This document shows, one piece after another, positions 30,638 through 41,777 of a stretch of DNA of 64,000 nucleotides (within the stretch, counting starts at the first letter, position 1; every line of letters begins with the position of its first letter). Below the pieces are notes generated by a model. The model saw nothing but the letters and a program-made list of their open reading frames with translations, searched no databases and was not told the origin of the DNA. A program made the position numbers and the translations under genes. This stretch comes from Meandrina meandrites (lineage: Eukaryota > Cnidaria > Anthozoa > Scleractinia > Meandrinidae). Location of the stretch: positions 5,376,607 through 5,440,606 of the forward strand of contig OY855915.1 in assembly GCA_963693305.1 (NCBI GenBank), read 5' to 3'.

Positions 30638-31629
30638 ATCCTGGTAATTCACTCTAGTTTATATAATAAAGAGCTTTAATTTTGGGAAACATAACCAGTA
30701 TCAGTACTTGTGCTAAGAAATAATCGAATGCAGCACTTAAGCCTGAGCGATCGCGGTATAATTATAGGTAGCGTACAAAAAGAGCGGTTAACTGATAACC
30801 TACTGGCATTTCTCAAGAAATTAGGTAAGCCCAACCCCCACTCCACTAAAACATGCTTGTGTAAAAAACACTCCGGGGGCCTAAATAGAGTTAGGTAACC
30901 AAACGAATCCCTTTTAGACAGATTTTTATTTAGCGGCGTTTCTTATTCAAGAAACGACAAAACATCAAGAATGATATTTCATCTGTAATGTAAAGCGGTG
31001 GAAACACTCTCACTTGTTCTTTGAAGAGCAGTCATGTGACGAGAAAAACTGAGAAGTTCATCAGCTACTGGATGTAAGGGAATTTTTATTCATACTCAAG
31101 AACCGGAATGGTTTTATAGCTCAGTTCTCGGCTTTATGGATGGACAGACGGACGGACGGACAGAACGGACGATTTACACTGCAGTCGTTATTTGTGTAAC
31201 TTTTAAATAAGATACCTTTGAAATAATGCGGGGATCACTTTTACAAACAGCAGCGAAGTGAAGCCAGATCTTGGCGTAGATCAGGATCAGCAATATAAAA
31301 TTTAAAAACGTCAAACCAAATGCAAGGCTGATCGTACAGCTAAAAGGTTAAATATATTTTATCAGCCTTTGTAGCTGTCCGATCAGCCTTGCATTTGGTT
31401 TAAACAGTCAACTCTCTTTATAGCGGACACGCTTGGGACTTCGTTTAGTGTCCGTATTAGCGAGAGTCCGTAATAGCGGGAGTCATTTTCAGTCAAACCT
31501 CTATAGCCGGGGATCTGAATTTTGTCCGTAATAGCGAGTGTCCGTAATAGCGGGGTGTCTGCAAGGCGAGAGTTTACTGTAGTCCCTGTTGCATGGGCCG
31601 TGACAGCGTGTATTAGAGCAGTCACGCGA

Positions 31630-31764
31630 GTCACTAATTCTTGCACAACTGCTTTCTTCCCGTGAACCTTCACAAACCCACATCACTTCCGCCATTCGGT
31701 TTTCTGGGAAAACTGCATTCTCCGGCTGCGAAGGAGTGTAGCATTCTCCCGCACAGCTCTCAAA
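31630..31764 (+). promoter_or_regulatory. Conserved upstream block of gene C
   Basis: Same order as in B: CACTAATTCTTGCACAACTG, CCGTGAACCTTCACAAACCC, then ACTTCCG (31685-31691). C alone then has TTTTCTGGGAAAACTGC, which includes TTCTGGGAA (31702-31710), a match to the STAT-type TTCN3GAA pattern, before the shared ACAGCTCTCAAATATATAAA. Factor assignments are motif resemblance only. Confidence 0.55.
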
Positions 31765-31802
31765 TATATAAAATCGGAAACTTTGAAAGCAGACATCAAA
31801 AG
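31765..31802 (+). promoter_or_regulatory. TATA-like stretch and end of the gene C leader exon
   Basis: TATATAAAA (31765-31773), then GGAAACTTTGAAAGCAGACA, and a donor AAAAG|GTAAGA at 31803, matching gene B base for base in most positions. The leader splices to CTTACAG at 32833. Confidence 0.55.
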
Positions 31803-32833
31803 GTAAGAGGATTTAGACCTATTTTTGTTACATTAACCATTACGTAGCCAGTTTACTTGCTCAAGTGTCAATTGTTTTGTGGATTTATGCATTTATGAGT
31901 TGTCGAACCGAATGCAGTCAAATGGGCTGAACTTGAAACCTCCCGAATTGAGCTTTGAACATTCGCATAATAAGCTGAAAAACTCGTGGCAAAATGTTTC
32001 TCAGCTCAATGATTATATAGCCTACGAGAAGCAATTAAAATTCAGTATTTACAACGTGAATTCGAAGCTCTCACGCTCCCTGAAAATCGAAAGAAAAGCT
32101 ACGTACGATCTCTATGCAAGTTTGACCAATTCGTATGTAATTAAGAAACTTTGGAAGTGAAAAAGTACATGTGCGTTCTCGCAAATTCAGCCCTCCAACT
32201 TACTGGCGCAGACTATGGTGCGTGACGGGTCGCAATAATATCTGCTAGGGAGGCCCGGGGGGGGGGGGGGGGGGACCTCCCATATGAAATGGACGGGGTC
32301 TTGTCGGAAATTTTGAATTTAACCCCTAAAAGAGACCAATCTGGGTGTGGCCGAACGATATGCAGACCCCTAAGAGAGTAAATATAACGAATCAAAATTC
32401 TTTCTTTTTTGTCATTTCTTCGCGTGCAACCCTAAACGAGACCTTGACGGCTAAAAATAATGGCATTTTGCCCAGAGCACCCTAAGCGAGACCAAAATCC
32501 GAAATTTACACCCCTAAGCGATACGACAAGCATCCCCGTCCATTTCATATGGGAGTCCCCCCCGGGTAGGGAGGCTTCTTGGTCACAATCATAACAAAAC
32601 AGAGGAACAGAATTTTGTTATGATTTTATTGCTAGGTCAACCAGTTTAATACTTGTTGTGTGCGTCACACAACAATTGAGCCACAAAAATTGATTAGGTT
32701 GACTGACAATGTCAACTGCCAAGTGCCGATTTCATTTTGTTTTTTTGTCACTTCGCTTGTCGGAATTTACTCTTTATTGGCAAACGATTTCCATTCTCAA
32801 TAATTAGTTGAAATATCCATTCCTAACTTACAG
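31803..32833 (+). other. Gene C leader intron
   Basis: Homologous to the gene B leader intron but carrying the 312-base element at 32255-32566. No coding exon is supported in it. Confidence 0.65.
32255..32566. mobile_element. Poly-G-ended MITE with 9-bp TSD
   Basis: The ends are CCGGGGGG...ACCTCCCATATGAAATGG and the complement CCATTTCATATGGGAGTCCC. TAGGGAGGC flanks it on both sides (32246-32254 and 32567-32575). The B segment has a single TAGGGAGGC at the matching point (about 24622-24630) with no element. The 9-base duplication suggests Mutator-type mobilisation. Confidence 0.88.
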
Positions 32834-32889
32834 CTGTAGCTGTCACAACATGTAGTGACATCATATTTCTACTACTAACTGTCTGGCTA

Positions 32890-32895
32890 ATGTAA
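32890..32895 (+). promoter_or_regulatory. Start-stop minimal upstream ORF in gene C
   Basis: ATGTAA lies so that its stop shares its last A with the gene C start codon (ATGTAATGG). In A and B the equivalent bases are ATGAAATGG, an overlapping out-of-frame upstream ATG; D has none. It could modulate initiation in C. This is inference. Confidence 0.4.
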
Positions 32896-33879
32896 TGGCT
32901 GCTGCCCCGGATCCAATTGAAGTACTTCGATCAACATCTGGAAAAGCAAATTTTCAACGTCTGGCACGCCTGTTAATAAGTGGAGGCACCACACTTCTAA
33001 GGGAGATTTTTGATCAGCTTTGTCCACCAAGTAATCTTCCCACCATACTAAAATATCCAGCTACAGAGAAACAACTCAAAGCAGCAAAGCTCACCAAGCC
33101 ACAGTGGGACTGTCTGTACCCTTCCCCAGGGGTGTATGGCAAGTCGGAAGATTTTGATGTAACATTGCTCTTCAGGTTGCTGAGGACAATATGCAACCTT
33201 ACCCCTCCTGCCACGGGCTGGGATGCTCTACCAACAAGTACAGACCACAGTTTAGCTGCAGATTTGGCAAGAATTAAATATTACCGCAACTCAGTGTATG
33301 GTCATGTGAATCAAAACATGGAGATAGCAGATGATGAATTCCCACAACTTTGGCAAGAAATCAGAGAAGCCCTTGTGAGAATTGCAGGACAAATCAGCTC
33401 TGCAAAGAAGACTGAGTGGCATGAGGCTATTGAAATTTTTTTAAAGGATCCCCTTACGGCAGAAGATGAAAGAAATGTAGAGGAACTGCTCATCTGGTAT
33501 AGAAATGATATGGATTTAAAGAAATCCTTAAGGGAACTGAAATCTACAATTCAGGAAATGCAGGGTGGAATGGAACGTTTGGAGACAAGTTTGAAAGGTG
33601 TTGATGGAGTAGAAGAGAAGGTACAGTGTTTAGAGACAGCAGTTCGAGAGGAAGCCCAAAACATAAAGGATAAGTTGAGAGAGGAGCTACAGTCAACTAG
33701 AAAAGTCGAAGATGGGATAGATTGTTTGAAGACAAGGGTCCAAGAAGGGTTAGGAACAACACATGCCCTAGAAACAGCAGTTCGAGAAGAAGCCAAAGAT
33801 ATCAAAGATCAGCTGGGAGAGCTGCATCAATCTGTTGACCGGCTCAGCTCTTCAACTGGCGGCCCTCAAGCAGCTGGAG
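32895..33879 (+). CDS. Gene C exon 1: DZIP3-type HEPN domain plus long coiled coil
   Basis: First coding exon of gene C, beginning MAAAPDPIEV and ending at the phase 1 donor GGAG|GTCAGT. HEPN residues match gene B closely, with RNSVYGH at 131-137. The coiled coil is longer than in B (about 200-328) and contains repeats of the type ETAVREEAQNIKDKL. With 41778-42326, 45850-46806 and 52445-53649 it gives a possible 1231-residue protein with seven Ubls. Reading through the third exon instead stops at 46916 and gives 866 residues with three Ubls. Confidence 0.9.
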
Positions 33880-35037
33880 GTCAGTGAAATGGCTTCTTAT
33901 TAATTTAATGTACTTATCAGCAGCCATCCTGGGGTGGAAACTGGTGGGCATTTGCACTAGTGATGTTTAGATCTCCCCAAAAGCAATTATTTTTCACAAA
34001 ATGCTATGATTGTTTTTACACCTGAGAATACTGATAATTTTTAGCAAGCTTTTATAAATTTGAAACAACAACAATATTGTTTTCAATAGAAGCTTGAAAT
34101 TGTATTATTTCAAGGTAACTCCCATATTATTTTTGATTAAGTTAATTTGTGAGTAGTTTCATTAGCAACCTTTGTGGCTTCCTTTAGTGTTGATATATGG
34201 AATCCTCTGTACACAGCACTCTCCAGTTCTTAATGTCATGGTTAGAAAATAACATAGTACATGTACAGTGGCAGATCCAGGAAATAGCGCATTTTCTTTG
34301 ATCTGCCGGCATTATCTTCGCAGAATTCAACATTCATAGTCAAGCGCCAACCCCCCCCCCCCCCCCCCAGGTGAAGGTTTGGATATGCTACTGTAGAATA
34401 TTGTAAATGAAAAGAGAAAGTTAAGTCTGATCAGGGCATCTGACAGGATGCGGTGGTGCGGATCCGCATAATTCGCCGACTTCAATTCCGCATCTTCCGC
34501 ATCTTGAGAACATTTTCCGCATAAAACAGAAAAATTTGCTTCAATATATTAATGATTGAGCAGCTGCTTTATCTTCACAAACTGAAATTTTGAAGAAATT
34601 GATTATTTTGAAACAGTTTTTCCACTTAAGAATAGTGAAGAAAACACGCCAATACAATCATGAGCAATTTCTAACTTCCAGACGTTCCACGCGTCTTTTC
34701 GTGATGAGCCTGGACACTAGTTTTGTTTTAACACTGATTTCTATTGGACGAAAAGCATTACCATTTCAGCGAATAGCAGTAATTGATAAGAAACTGCATT
34801 GGAACTCCAAATCCTTTTGTCTTCTTTCACTCATTCGGTCTATCAAAAATCATCTGTGGTTAATTGTAATATATGGATGAATTTGTCATCAAAGATACCA
34901 AGAAGAAGGATCACCACTTTAATTTGCTGTAATGACTTTCCACAAGTCGACCTCACAGGCAAGATGAGCAATGAATTAGTGAAGCGAGCTTTAGGCTGCA
35001 AAGTGGCGTGCGAGCGATGTGCCATAAATTAAGAAAG

Positions 35038-35900
35038 ACCCGGCGTAGCCATTCGATAAAAATCGATATCGGAAAATCATTCAATAAAACAATATCTATT
35101 GATAAATTGATTTTAATCGATATTGATTTTATCGGTCAATTGATAAAAATCGATACTCACACACCGATGAAGTGTTGATTTTATAATTATCGATTTTATC
35201 GCATTCATCAATCGTTATAGAATCGATAAAAATTATCCTGTTTCCATTGAGGGAGCGTTTGATTGTGACTATTTTAATGCAGATTTCATGTTCAAGTAGT
35301 TAATTACATGCATGTAAAAACACATGTATTGGATGACAATAAATATTATTATCGTTGGTTTTTAGTCTCTTATATATCACAAGCTATTGCTTTTTATTTA
35401 ACATTTAGATTACGAACCCGAGGGCATGCAGATGATTTGTTCATATCTCAAAGCAAAAAATCACGAAAATCTTTGCATTTAAAGACTGGGTAAAAGAGCA
35501 TGTGCAACGAGTTTGCAATTGTGCTACATCAGCAAAAAAAAAAAAACAGGAATTTCAAGTGGATTTCAAATACAACATCACGCTGAGTATTACAAGATGT
35601 TTGGAGAAAAGATGAAGAAATTTGTATTGCTAAACGAACAGGAAAGTTGTTATAAGTGTTTCTGCGAGCTTTTTAATATCTTTTGGTGATTTCGTTTCGA
35701 AAAATGGTACGATAATTCAGTTTCGATAAATTCAATATTTATTGATAAAATCGAATTTTAGCCTTAAATAATTCAAAAATCGATAATCATCGATTACTCA
35801 CAACGAAATCTTTTATCGAATTTTGAAAAAATAAATTGATTTTTATCGATTGTTAACAAATGTTATCGATTATCGATATTATCGATTGACTACGCTGGGT
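35038..35900. mobile_element. Element of ATCGATAA repeats with inverted ends
   Basis: The ends are ACCCGGCGTAGCCATTCGAT and ATCGATTGACTACGCTGGGT. The subterminal 150 bases on each side are dense in AATCGATA and TTATCGAT. There is no credible coding frame. No clear target duplication was found. Confidence 0.75.
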
Positions 35901-36117
35901 TTAAAGAGCAAATAAGGGAAGAGAGAGTGAGCCAGTATCCTGGAGTTTTCCTTGTAGATAATCTGCCGGATTGTTATTTTGTTCAACGTGCAATTTTGTA
36001 TTAGATCACGTAAGGAAATCAGCTGTCCTTGACAAGCACCTTGAATTGTATTGTCTATGCATTATAGAAAAAAACAACCAGTCAGCAAAATAATGTTTGA
36101 CATGTTGTTTTTATTAA

Positions 36118-36740
36118 AGGAGAAGTTCACTCCAGAATGGCCATTTATTTTCTTAATACGCCAATAAAAAGTTTATACAAAAATATTGTTATTCACCAAA
36201 ATTTCAGCTTCCAACGAGCGCTAAATCCCTACGAAATCTTTCTCTAAAGTAGCCCAAAATTCGACAACTGAACGCCACCATCTTGGAGCTAGTAATGTAT
36301 GCGTGACGTCAAAGAGCTCAGCCTGAAGTTTAGCGGGAAAATTTAAATACTCAAAACTCCTTGTTTCTTTGTAGTGGCTTTTGTTTGTCAAAATGCCTGT
36401 TTGTGCGTGCAGCTCCATGTTTCTCAAACAGAGCTCCAAGAGATACAAAAAAACCTTTCACCTTTCTTTCCTTTCAGACAGGCATTTTGACAAACAAAAG
36501 CCACTTCAAAGAAACAAGGAGTTTGATTAGTATTTAAATTTTCCGGCCAAACTTCAGGCTGAGCTCTTTGACGTCATGCATACATTACTAGCTCCAAGTT
36601 GTTGAATTTTGGGCTACTTTAGAGAAAGATTTCGTATTAGCGTTCGTTGGAAGCTGAAATTTTGGTGAATAACATATTTCTGTATAAACTTTTTATTGGC
36701 GTAAAGAAAATAAATGGCCATTCTGGAGTGAACTTCTCCT
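36118..36740. mobile_element. Foldback element with TTAA target duplication
   Basis: The arms (AGGAGAAGTTCACTCCAGAA inward, about 270 bases each) are reverse complements. TTAA lies on both sides (36114-36117 and 36741-36744). A TTAA duplication is typical of piggyBac or Kolobok elements. Confidence 0.85.
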
Positions 36741-37071
36741 TTAAACAATTAACATAATTGATTAAATAATTACATAACATACCAAATATAAATGAAACTT
36801 AGCCTGTGAGCAGACTCTCGGCTTTGGGGGCAGTGCAATTTTGGGTGCACAAAAAGATGTGACTTTTGGTGAGCGAAGCACGCCGAAAATTTTCCGCATA
36901 ATTTAACGTGTTTTCCGCATAATCAACACTTTCTTCCGCATAATGTACCTGAAAATTTCCACATAATTTGTTATTTTTTTCCGCACCCTATCAGATGCCC
37001 TGTCAGATCTGGTGGGGTAAAGTGTGGTGGAGAGGGGGATTATCCACTTGTAGTATTAGGGTGGCTTACTC

Positions 37072-37367
37072 CCAGGGGGGTTCTCAAAGTATACATGAGG
37101 GGGGGGGGGGGGGGGCGACGGAGCTTCATATTGCAAACCCAAAAAAATACACCAGTCTGAAATTTTAGACCCAAAAAAAATACCTGGCATCAATATTAAC
37201 AGTTTTTCCGGAACACATGCACATTTTTTTAAGACCTAAAAAGATACGTGACAGATCTCTTGACCCAAAAAAATACCAAGCATGTAAATTTCAACCCCAA
37301 AAAATACGTCGGACCCCCCCCCCCCCCCCCCCCCCCCCTTCATGTGTACTTCAAGTACCCCCTTGTG
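37072..37367. mobile_element. Poly-G-ended MITE, second example with 9-bp TSD
   Basis: The ends CCAGGGGGGTTCTCAAAGTA and TACTTCAAGTACCCCCTTGTG are imperfect inverted repeats, followed inwards by a long G run and a long C run. The 9-base repeat GGCTTACTC flanks it (37063-37071 and 37368-37376). The interior repeats ACCCAAAAAAATAC-type units. Confidence 0.75.
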
Positions 37368-37375
37368 GGCTTACT

Positions 37376-38763
37376 CAGGCCTTCTGACAGGGTGCGGGAG
37401 TGCGGGACCGCACAATTCGGTCAAACCCGCACAATCCCGCACAATTCCTGAAAATCTGCGAAATCCCGCACAATATTGAAAGATTTGCTGAAAAAAACTA
37501 ATTAAATCAGTATTCCTATCGATTGCCGAGACTTCAAGAAGGTTTATAGGCTATGTTTAGGCTATTTATCTTCCAAAACAATGGAGAAGTCCGCCACTTT
37601 CCGCGACTGAAAAGCTCGAGTGGATATAAACATTGAAGTACATGTATTTGTTACTGAACGGTACCCTGTGCGTGACATTGTGGAAAAAGGCGGTGTTTAT
37701 ATTTTCCCAACTATTTTAATTTTGCTCGTTCGGTCTCTTAACAAAACCACAAACGATCCTTAAAATAGATAACAAATGATGTGTAACTCGGACATTTCAC
37801 GCTCGTCTTGGCTGTTACAACAGTTGTCGGCGCGATAGCTTTTGTAGACAACGCCGTGTCGCCGTTTAAAGTGCATGTTTCCTTCAAAAAAGTCATGCCG
37901 CTTTTTTCCCAATGCGCTCGCTTCCTCGTTCAGTTTAAATATATACACCGGACAGCAAAGACGAAAGGCCGAAGCAATGTATCACTGCGCCGAAATGGCT
38001 GTCAATTTGTCACAACTTTTAAAATATTTTCGCAAAGGCGAACGCACTGATCAAATTAGCAAATTGACAAACAAAAGCGCTGCAACTTCGGGCAAGAGAA
38101 AATCATTAACATCTGATCAAGAAACAGAGTTTATTTTTTTGTTTGATCCAAGTGAAGGACGTTTTAATTCAGGAATACAAGTTCTACGCTCTTATCTGTC
38201 TTATATCTACTGTAAGTTTTTGCTAAAAATAAAGTGTTGTCAAATTTCATTTAGCAAGCAAAGAAATTTGCATACTGATCTCGGCTCGTTGTTGTGGTTT
38301 TTGCAGCAATTTAAGACATTTTTGTGTGAAGAAAATGTAAATCTTTACTGACAGGAAAATATTCACTTTGCCTATCGAAGAAAGTAGAACTTGTTCATAT
38401 TGGAAACCTTTTATTTCGAGGTGGAATTACGGTTTGTTTTAAAACTTCATCGATCGTGTCACGCAACGTGAATCTGTTGATACAATTAACTTTGGCCAAA
38501 ATAGTCGCAAAATGGAGAATGTTGGTTAACGTTAATTGCCAAAGTAAGAAAACAATAGTTGTCTTTTTCATTTATCCAGAATTTCTTTCTTGTCAGGTTT
38601 TTTTTGGGGGGGCCTTGTAATTGCATATATACTAATATTTGACTGTTCACACGATTGCGCAGTCCCGCACAATTCCCGCACAATCGCCGTTTTTCAGCGC
38701 ACAATTTGTCTCCCAAAACCCGCACAATTTTCTTTTTTTTCCCGCACCCTGTCAGAAGGCCTG
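37376..38763. mobile_element. TIR element with CCCGCACAAT subterminal repeats
   Basis: The ends are CAGGCCTTCTGACAGGGTGC and its exact complement. Repeats of CCCGCACAATTC lie near both ends. The flanks CTTACT and TTTACT suggest a 6-base target duplication with one mismatch. It resembles 34432-37002 in its ends but has a different interior. A 158-codon open frame inside (37875-38351) matches nothing I know. Confidence 0.8.
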
Positions 38764-39453
38764 TTTACTACAGTTTTTATGAGGCTCATTGCTCGCATGG
38801 ACAAATATTGTGCTAGCAACTCTAAATTGAAGAAATCAAAAACAAGTTTCAGCACTTCAATCCAATATCATATACCAGAGAAAATCTTAAAATGCTTTCA
38901 GACATGTTTTTAAAACTTGGCCAGAAAAATATGACACAAAAGATAGATAAACAACTGGCAAAGTTCAGTTCTATTATTTTGTCTGTCTTCATCGCACACA
39001 ATTTGATTCTCATCCAAGGTTGTCGAAACAGTGTTTTTGGCCTAAAGTTTCTCAAAAACCTACCATACAATCCATGATGAAACTTTTGAATTAATTGATA
39101 GGGGATTGGAGAATCACGTCTACAGCCCATTTCTAATTTAGTAAATTTTGAAGTGGGGTCGTACAAGTACAGGCAGATTTTGAGAAAAATGCTATTGAAA
39201 ATACTAGTGTCCAGTCCCCTTGAAGACCTTGGTTTTTCATTTTGGCTGTTTATTAGAAATATTTTTAATGTTCAAATGTTGCTGATACATTAATGCTGTA
39301 AGAAACAGTAATAACTTAGAGAAAGATAAAATGTTTTGAACAATTTATAAAAGCAAAACTGTAGTAACCCACCTTAATGTACATAAATTGTAGGAAGTAT
39401 GTGAATACACCAGTAAGTAAAAACATTGTGCATGCGGGGTGTGAAATGTACAT

Positions 39454-39580
39454 TTATACCATGCCATAGAAAATATGGCCAATCAGAATATTCGACAGCA
39501 TTAAACTCAATCTTCACATTGTGCACTGCAATCTTATTCTTGACGAAATTTAGTAAGCATATTTTCCAAGGCATGGTATA
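39454..39580. mobile_element. MITE with TTATACCATGCCATAG ends, copy 2
   Basis: The ends TTATACCATGCCATAGAAAA and TTTTCCAAGGCATGGTATA are inverted repeats, shared with 30492-30637 in the opposite orientation. Confidence 0.75.
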
Positions 39581-39589
39581 GACTAGCTA

Positions 39590-39875
39590 TGCAACATTTT
39601 CTCATGGTATACTTAACAATTATTCCACGAGTGCGCATTGGATATGATTTGGGAGATAGCTAACAAGGTGCGTTAAGTGCCAAGTTGGCTATAACAATCT
39701 CATATCCAACAAACGCGAGTGGAATAATTGTTTTATTAAAAACGCCCAAGAGAATTGCAATATTTGGGCTCCCCAGCTGTTTTAGTTGACGCATATTGGC
39801 TACAATATCTGTGGTCAGTGGTATATGAGCTCATATACCATTGCCTGCTAGCCAATCAAAACTCAGGAATTGCAA
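39590..39875. repeat. Dispersed repeat, copy 2
   Basis: Reverse-orientation relative of 15480-15790: AATTATTCCACGAGTGCG, CTCATATCCAACAAACGCG and GGTATATGAGCTCATATACC all recur. Confidence 0.75.
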
Positions 39876-41114
39876 GGCTGTGTGTATACTGAGAAAATGA
39901 CTCATGGGATATTCCATAATATACCACTTGAAAGCCGTGCATAACTAGTATGTAAACAAACAAAATAACTCAAAATAATTGCAAATGAAAAGAAAATATG
40001 GGTGGGGTGTGGGAGGGGGATTGTCCACTTTTTAATAACTCATATACCTAGCCCCTCCCCCTAAATAAATAACCTAGTAAACAAATTAAACCAGCTAGGA
40101 GACCCTACCATTATGTGTTAAGTTTACCCTTACCCTCATATAAAGTTATCACCATACCCAAAGGTCTCGTGCAAACCCCAAGAAGATCTCATACTCTTCA
40201 TAAGAGCTTCAATGTAAGTACACACAATTTTTAAATTAATTATTATTTTTTTAATTTTAATTTATTTGTATTTTTTAAAATTTCTTTATTTTTGTATTTA
40301 TTTTTTTCTACTATGTTGTGGTTGATGTGGCTGCATTACAGTTTGTTAATCCCTCAATGTAGTACACGATTTTGCAACTAACCTTGCCTACACCGCCCCA
40401 ACCCCCAAAGACCACTACACTTTCCCATTTATCCATTGTTCTACCTTTTACATTACCCTCCAAAACTTTTTTTTACCTTACTTAAATTAATTTCTCTAAT
40501 TATTTTAATTTTTTATCCAAATCTACCAACTTTTTCCGCAAAACAAGATTTAAACCTTAGAGAACTGAACATTTCTATCCCCCCCCCCCCCACTTATTAT
40601 TTCACAGACACTTTGCGTATTTATTAAATGGCATCTGCATTTGGATAACAACACTGAGCCTCACATTCAAAAACAATTCCTTTGTCTATAAACATTCACT
40701 CGAGACAAAGGATGTTCAAAGTATTATTCAAACTTAGGCAGCTTAGGCGCCATTTATGTGTCTGAACGATCAAGGTTCCTTTGATTTAACCATTTTTTTT
40801 GTTTAACTTTTCTTCCCCCGTTTTACACACTGATCACGTATTATCTCATCAGTGGAGTGGGAACATTCCATACATCAACACCAAAGAAGCCTGAAAGGTT
40901 GTTGATGAAACTACTGAGAAATTAACTTCAATAAAAAAAGAATATATTAGCGTGCTTTTTTAAATTTGAAATGACAACAACTGTTTTCAATAGAAGCTGC
41001 ACCCCACAGGGATGGCTATACTGGCAGATGCATAATAGTCCTTTGCAACGGCATGTCCTTGACTTCCCACTAAATAATCAAATGTACAACTTGACTGTCC
41101 ACGGTTAGCTAGAC

Positions 41115-41232
41115 TGTCCACAGCCTCTGTATTTTTCAACACAGAAAAAGGTGAGAAAGTCGGTGAGCAAAGCGAGCGTGAAGCACAGGGGTAGGGGTGG
41201 AGAGCGAGAGAAGCATAGAGAGGCTGTGGACA
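41115..41232. repeat. Small inverted repeat
   Basis: TGTCCACAGCCTCTGTA is paired with AGAGAGGCTGTGGACA about 100 bases later; probably a MITE. Confidence 0.6.
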
Positions 41233-41777
41233 TCTTTGGATAAAAATGGACTTATTAGACTCCTCCCCTTGTAGTAAACACCTACTACCTATTGATTACA
41301 TCGTACCAATAAAATTTTCGCTCCCCTCCCTCTCACGTCTTCGTTTTGCGCTGGTGTGCAGTTCACTTGCAGCTCTTTCCCCGCGTTCAACGATTGAAGA
41401 AAAAACACGAAAAAAATGATGGTTGTGAACAGTCTAGTCTACAGTCTATGCCAAGTAATACCAAATATGGGATTTGGCTTGGGTCGGGTGGCAGCTCTCG
41501 CAAGGCCTCACGTGAATGACTAGCTCCCCTTTGAGAGAACAATGGAACAAACAACAGTTGGAACAATGCCCCTACTCCCCAGAACAATAGCAGCAGCTGC
41601 TTGCTAGAGGACCGGTAAAATTACAAGCTAACGAGAGCTGCCACACTACTGTTTGGGTGTAGTGTAGAGGGAATATCCTCTCTCTCACTGTTTGGATGAT
41701 GGGCTAAAAGATGGTTTGCCCTTTATAGTTTTTTTAAGCCGCTGTATGTACTCTGAAAACAAGTCATTTTTCAACAG

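Larger units (their letters stand above)
30283..31640 (+). repeat. Start of the gene C tandem segment
   Basis: Homologous to about 21245-23060 upstream of gene B (see that entry), with C-specific hairpins at 30351-30637. It includes GACGGACGGACGG near 31148 and a stretch of TCCGTAATAGCG repeats at 31405-31570. Confidence 0.75.
34432..37002. mobile_element. TIR element with CCGCATAA subterminal repeats
   Basis: The ends are CAGGGCATCTGACAGGATGCGG and the complement CCGCACCCTATCAGATGCCCTG. Just inside lie repeats of TTCCGCATAA. The flanks TCTGAT and TCAGAT suggest a 6-base target duplication with one mismatch. It encloses two other elements (35038-35900 and 36118-36740) and has no transposase ORF. 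Its termini resemble those of 37376-38763. Confidence 0.8.
33880..41777 (+). other. Gene C intron 1, enlarged by transposons
   Basis: An intron of about 7.9 kb against about 0.8 kb in gene B. Most of the difference is the elements listed below (34432-37002, 37072-37367, 37376-38763, 39454-39875). The stretches 33880-34430, 38770-39450, 39880-41110 and 41235-41777 hold nothing I can recognise apart from poly-C runs near 34349 and 40579. Confidence 0.7.

Noticed and set aside
36360..36470. A THAP-type zinc finger
   Set aside because: MPVCACSS and a few following residues are reminiscent, but the spacing of Cys and His does not fit and the frame lies in the loop of a foldback.
37875..38351. 158-codon plus-strand frame as a transposase
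   Set aside because: It lies inside a TIR element but shows no DDE/D, zinc-finger or other motif that I can point to.
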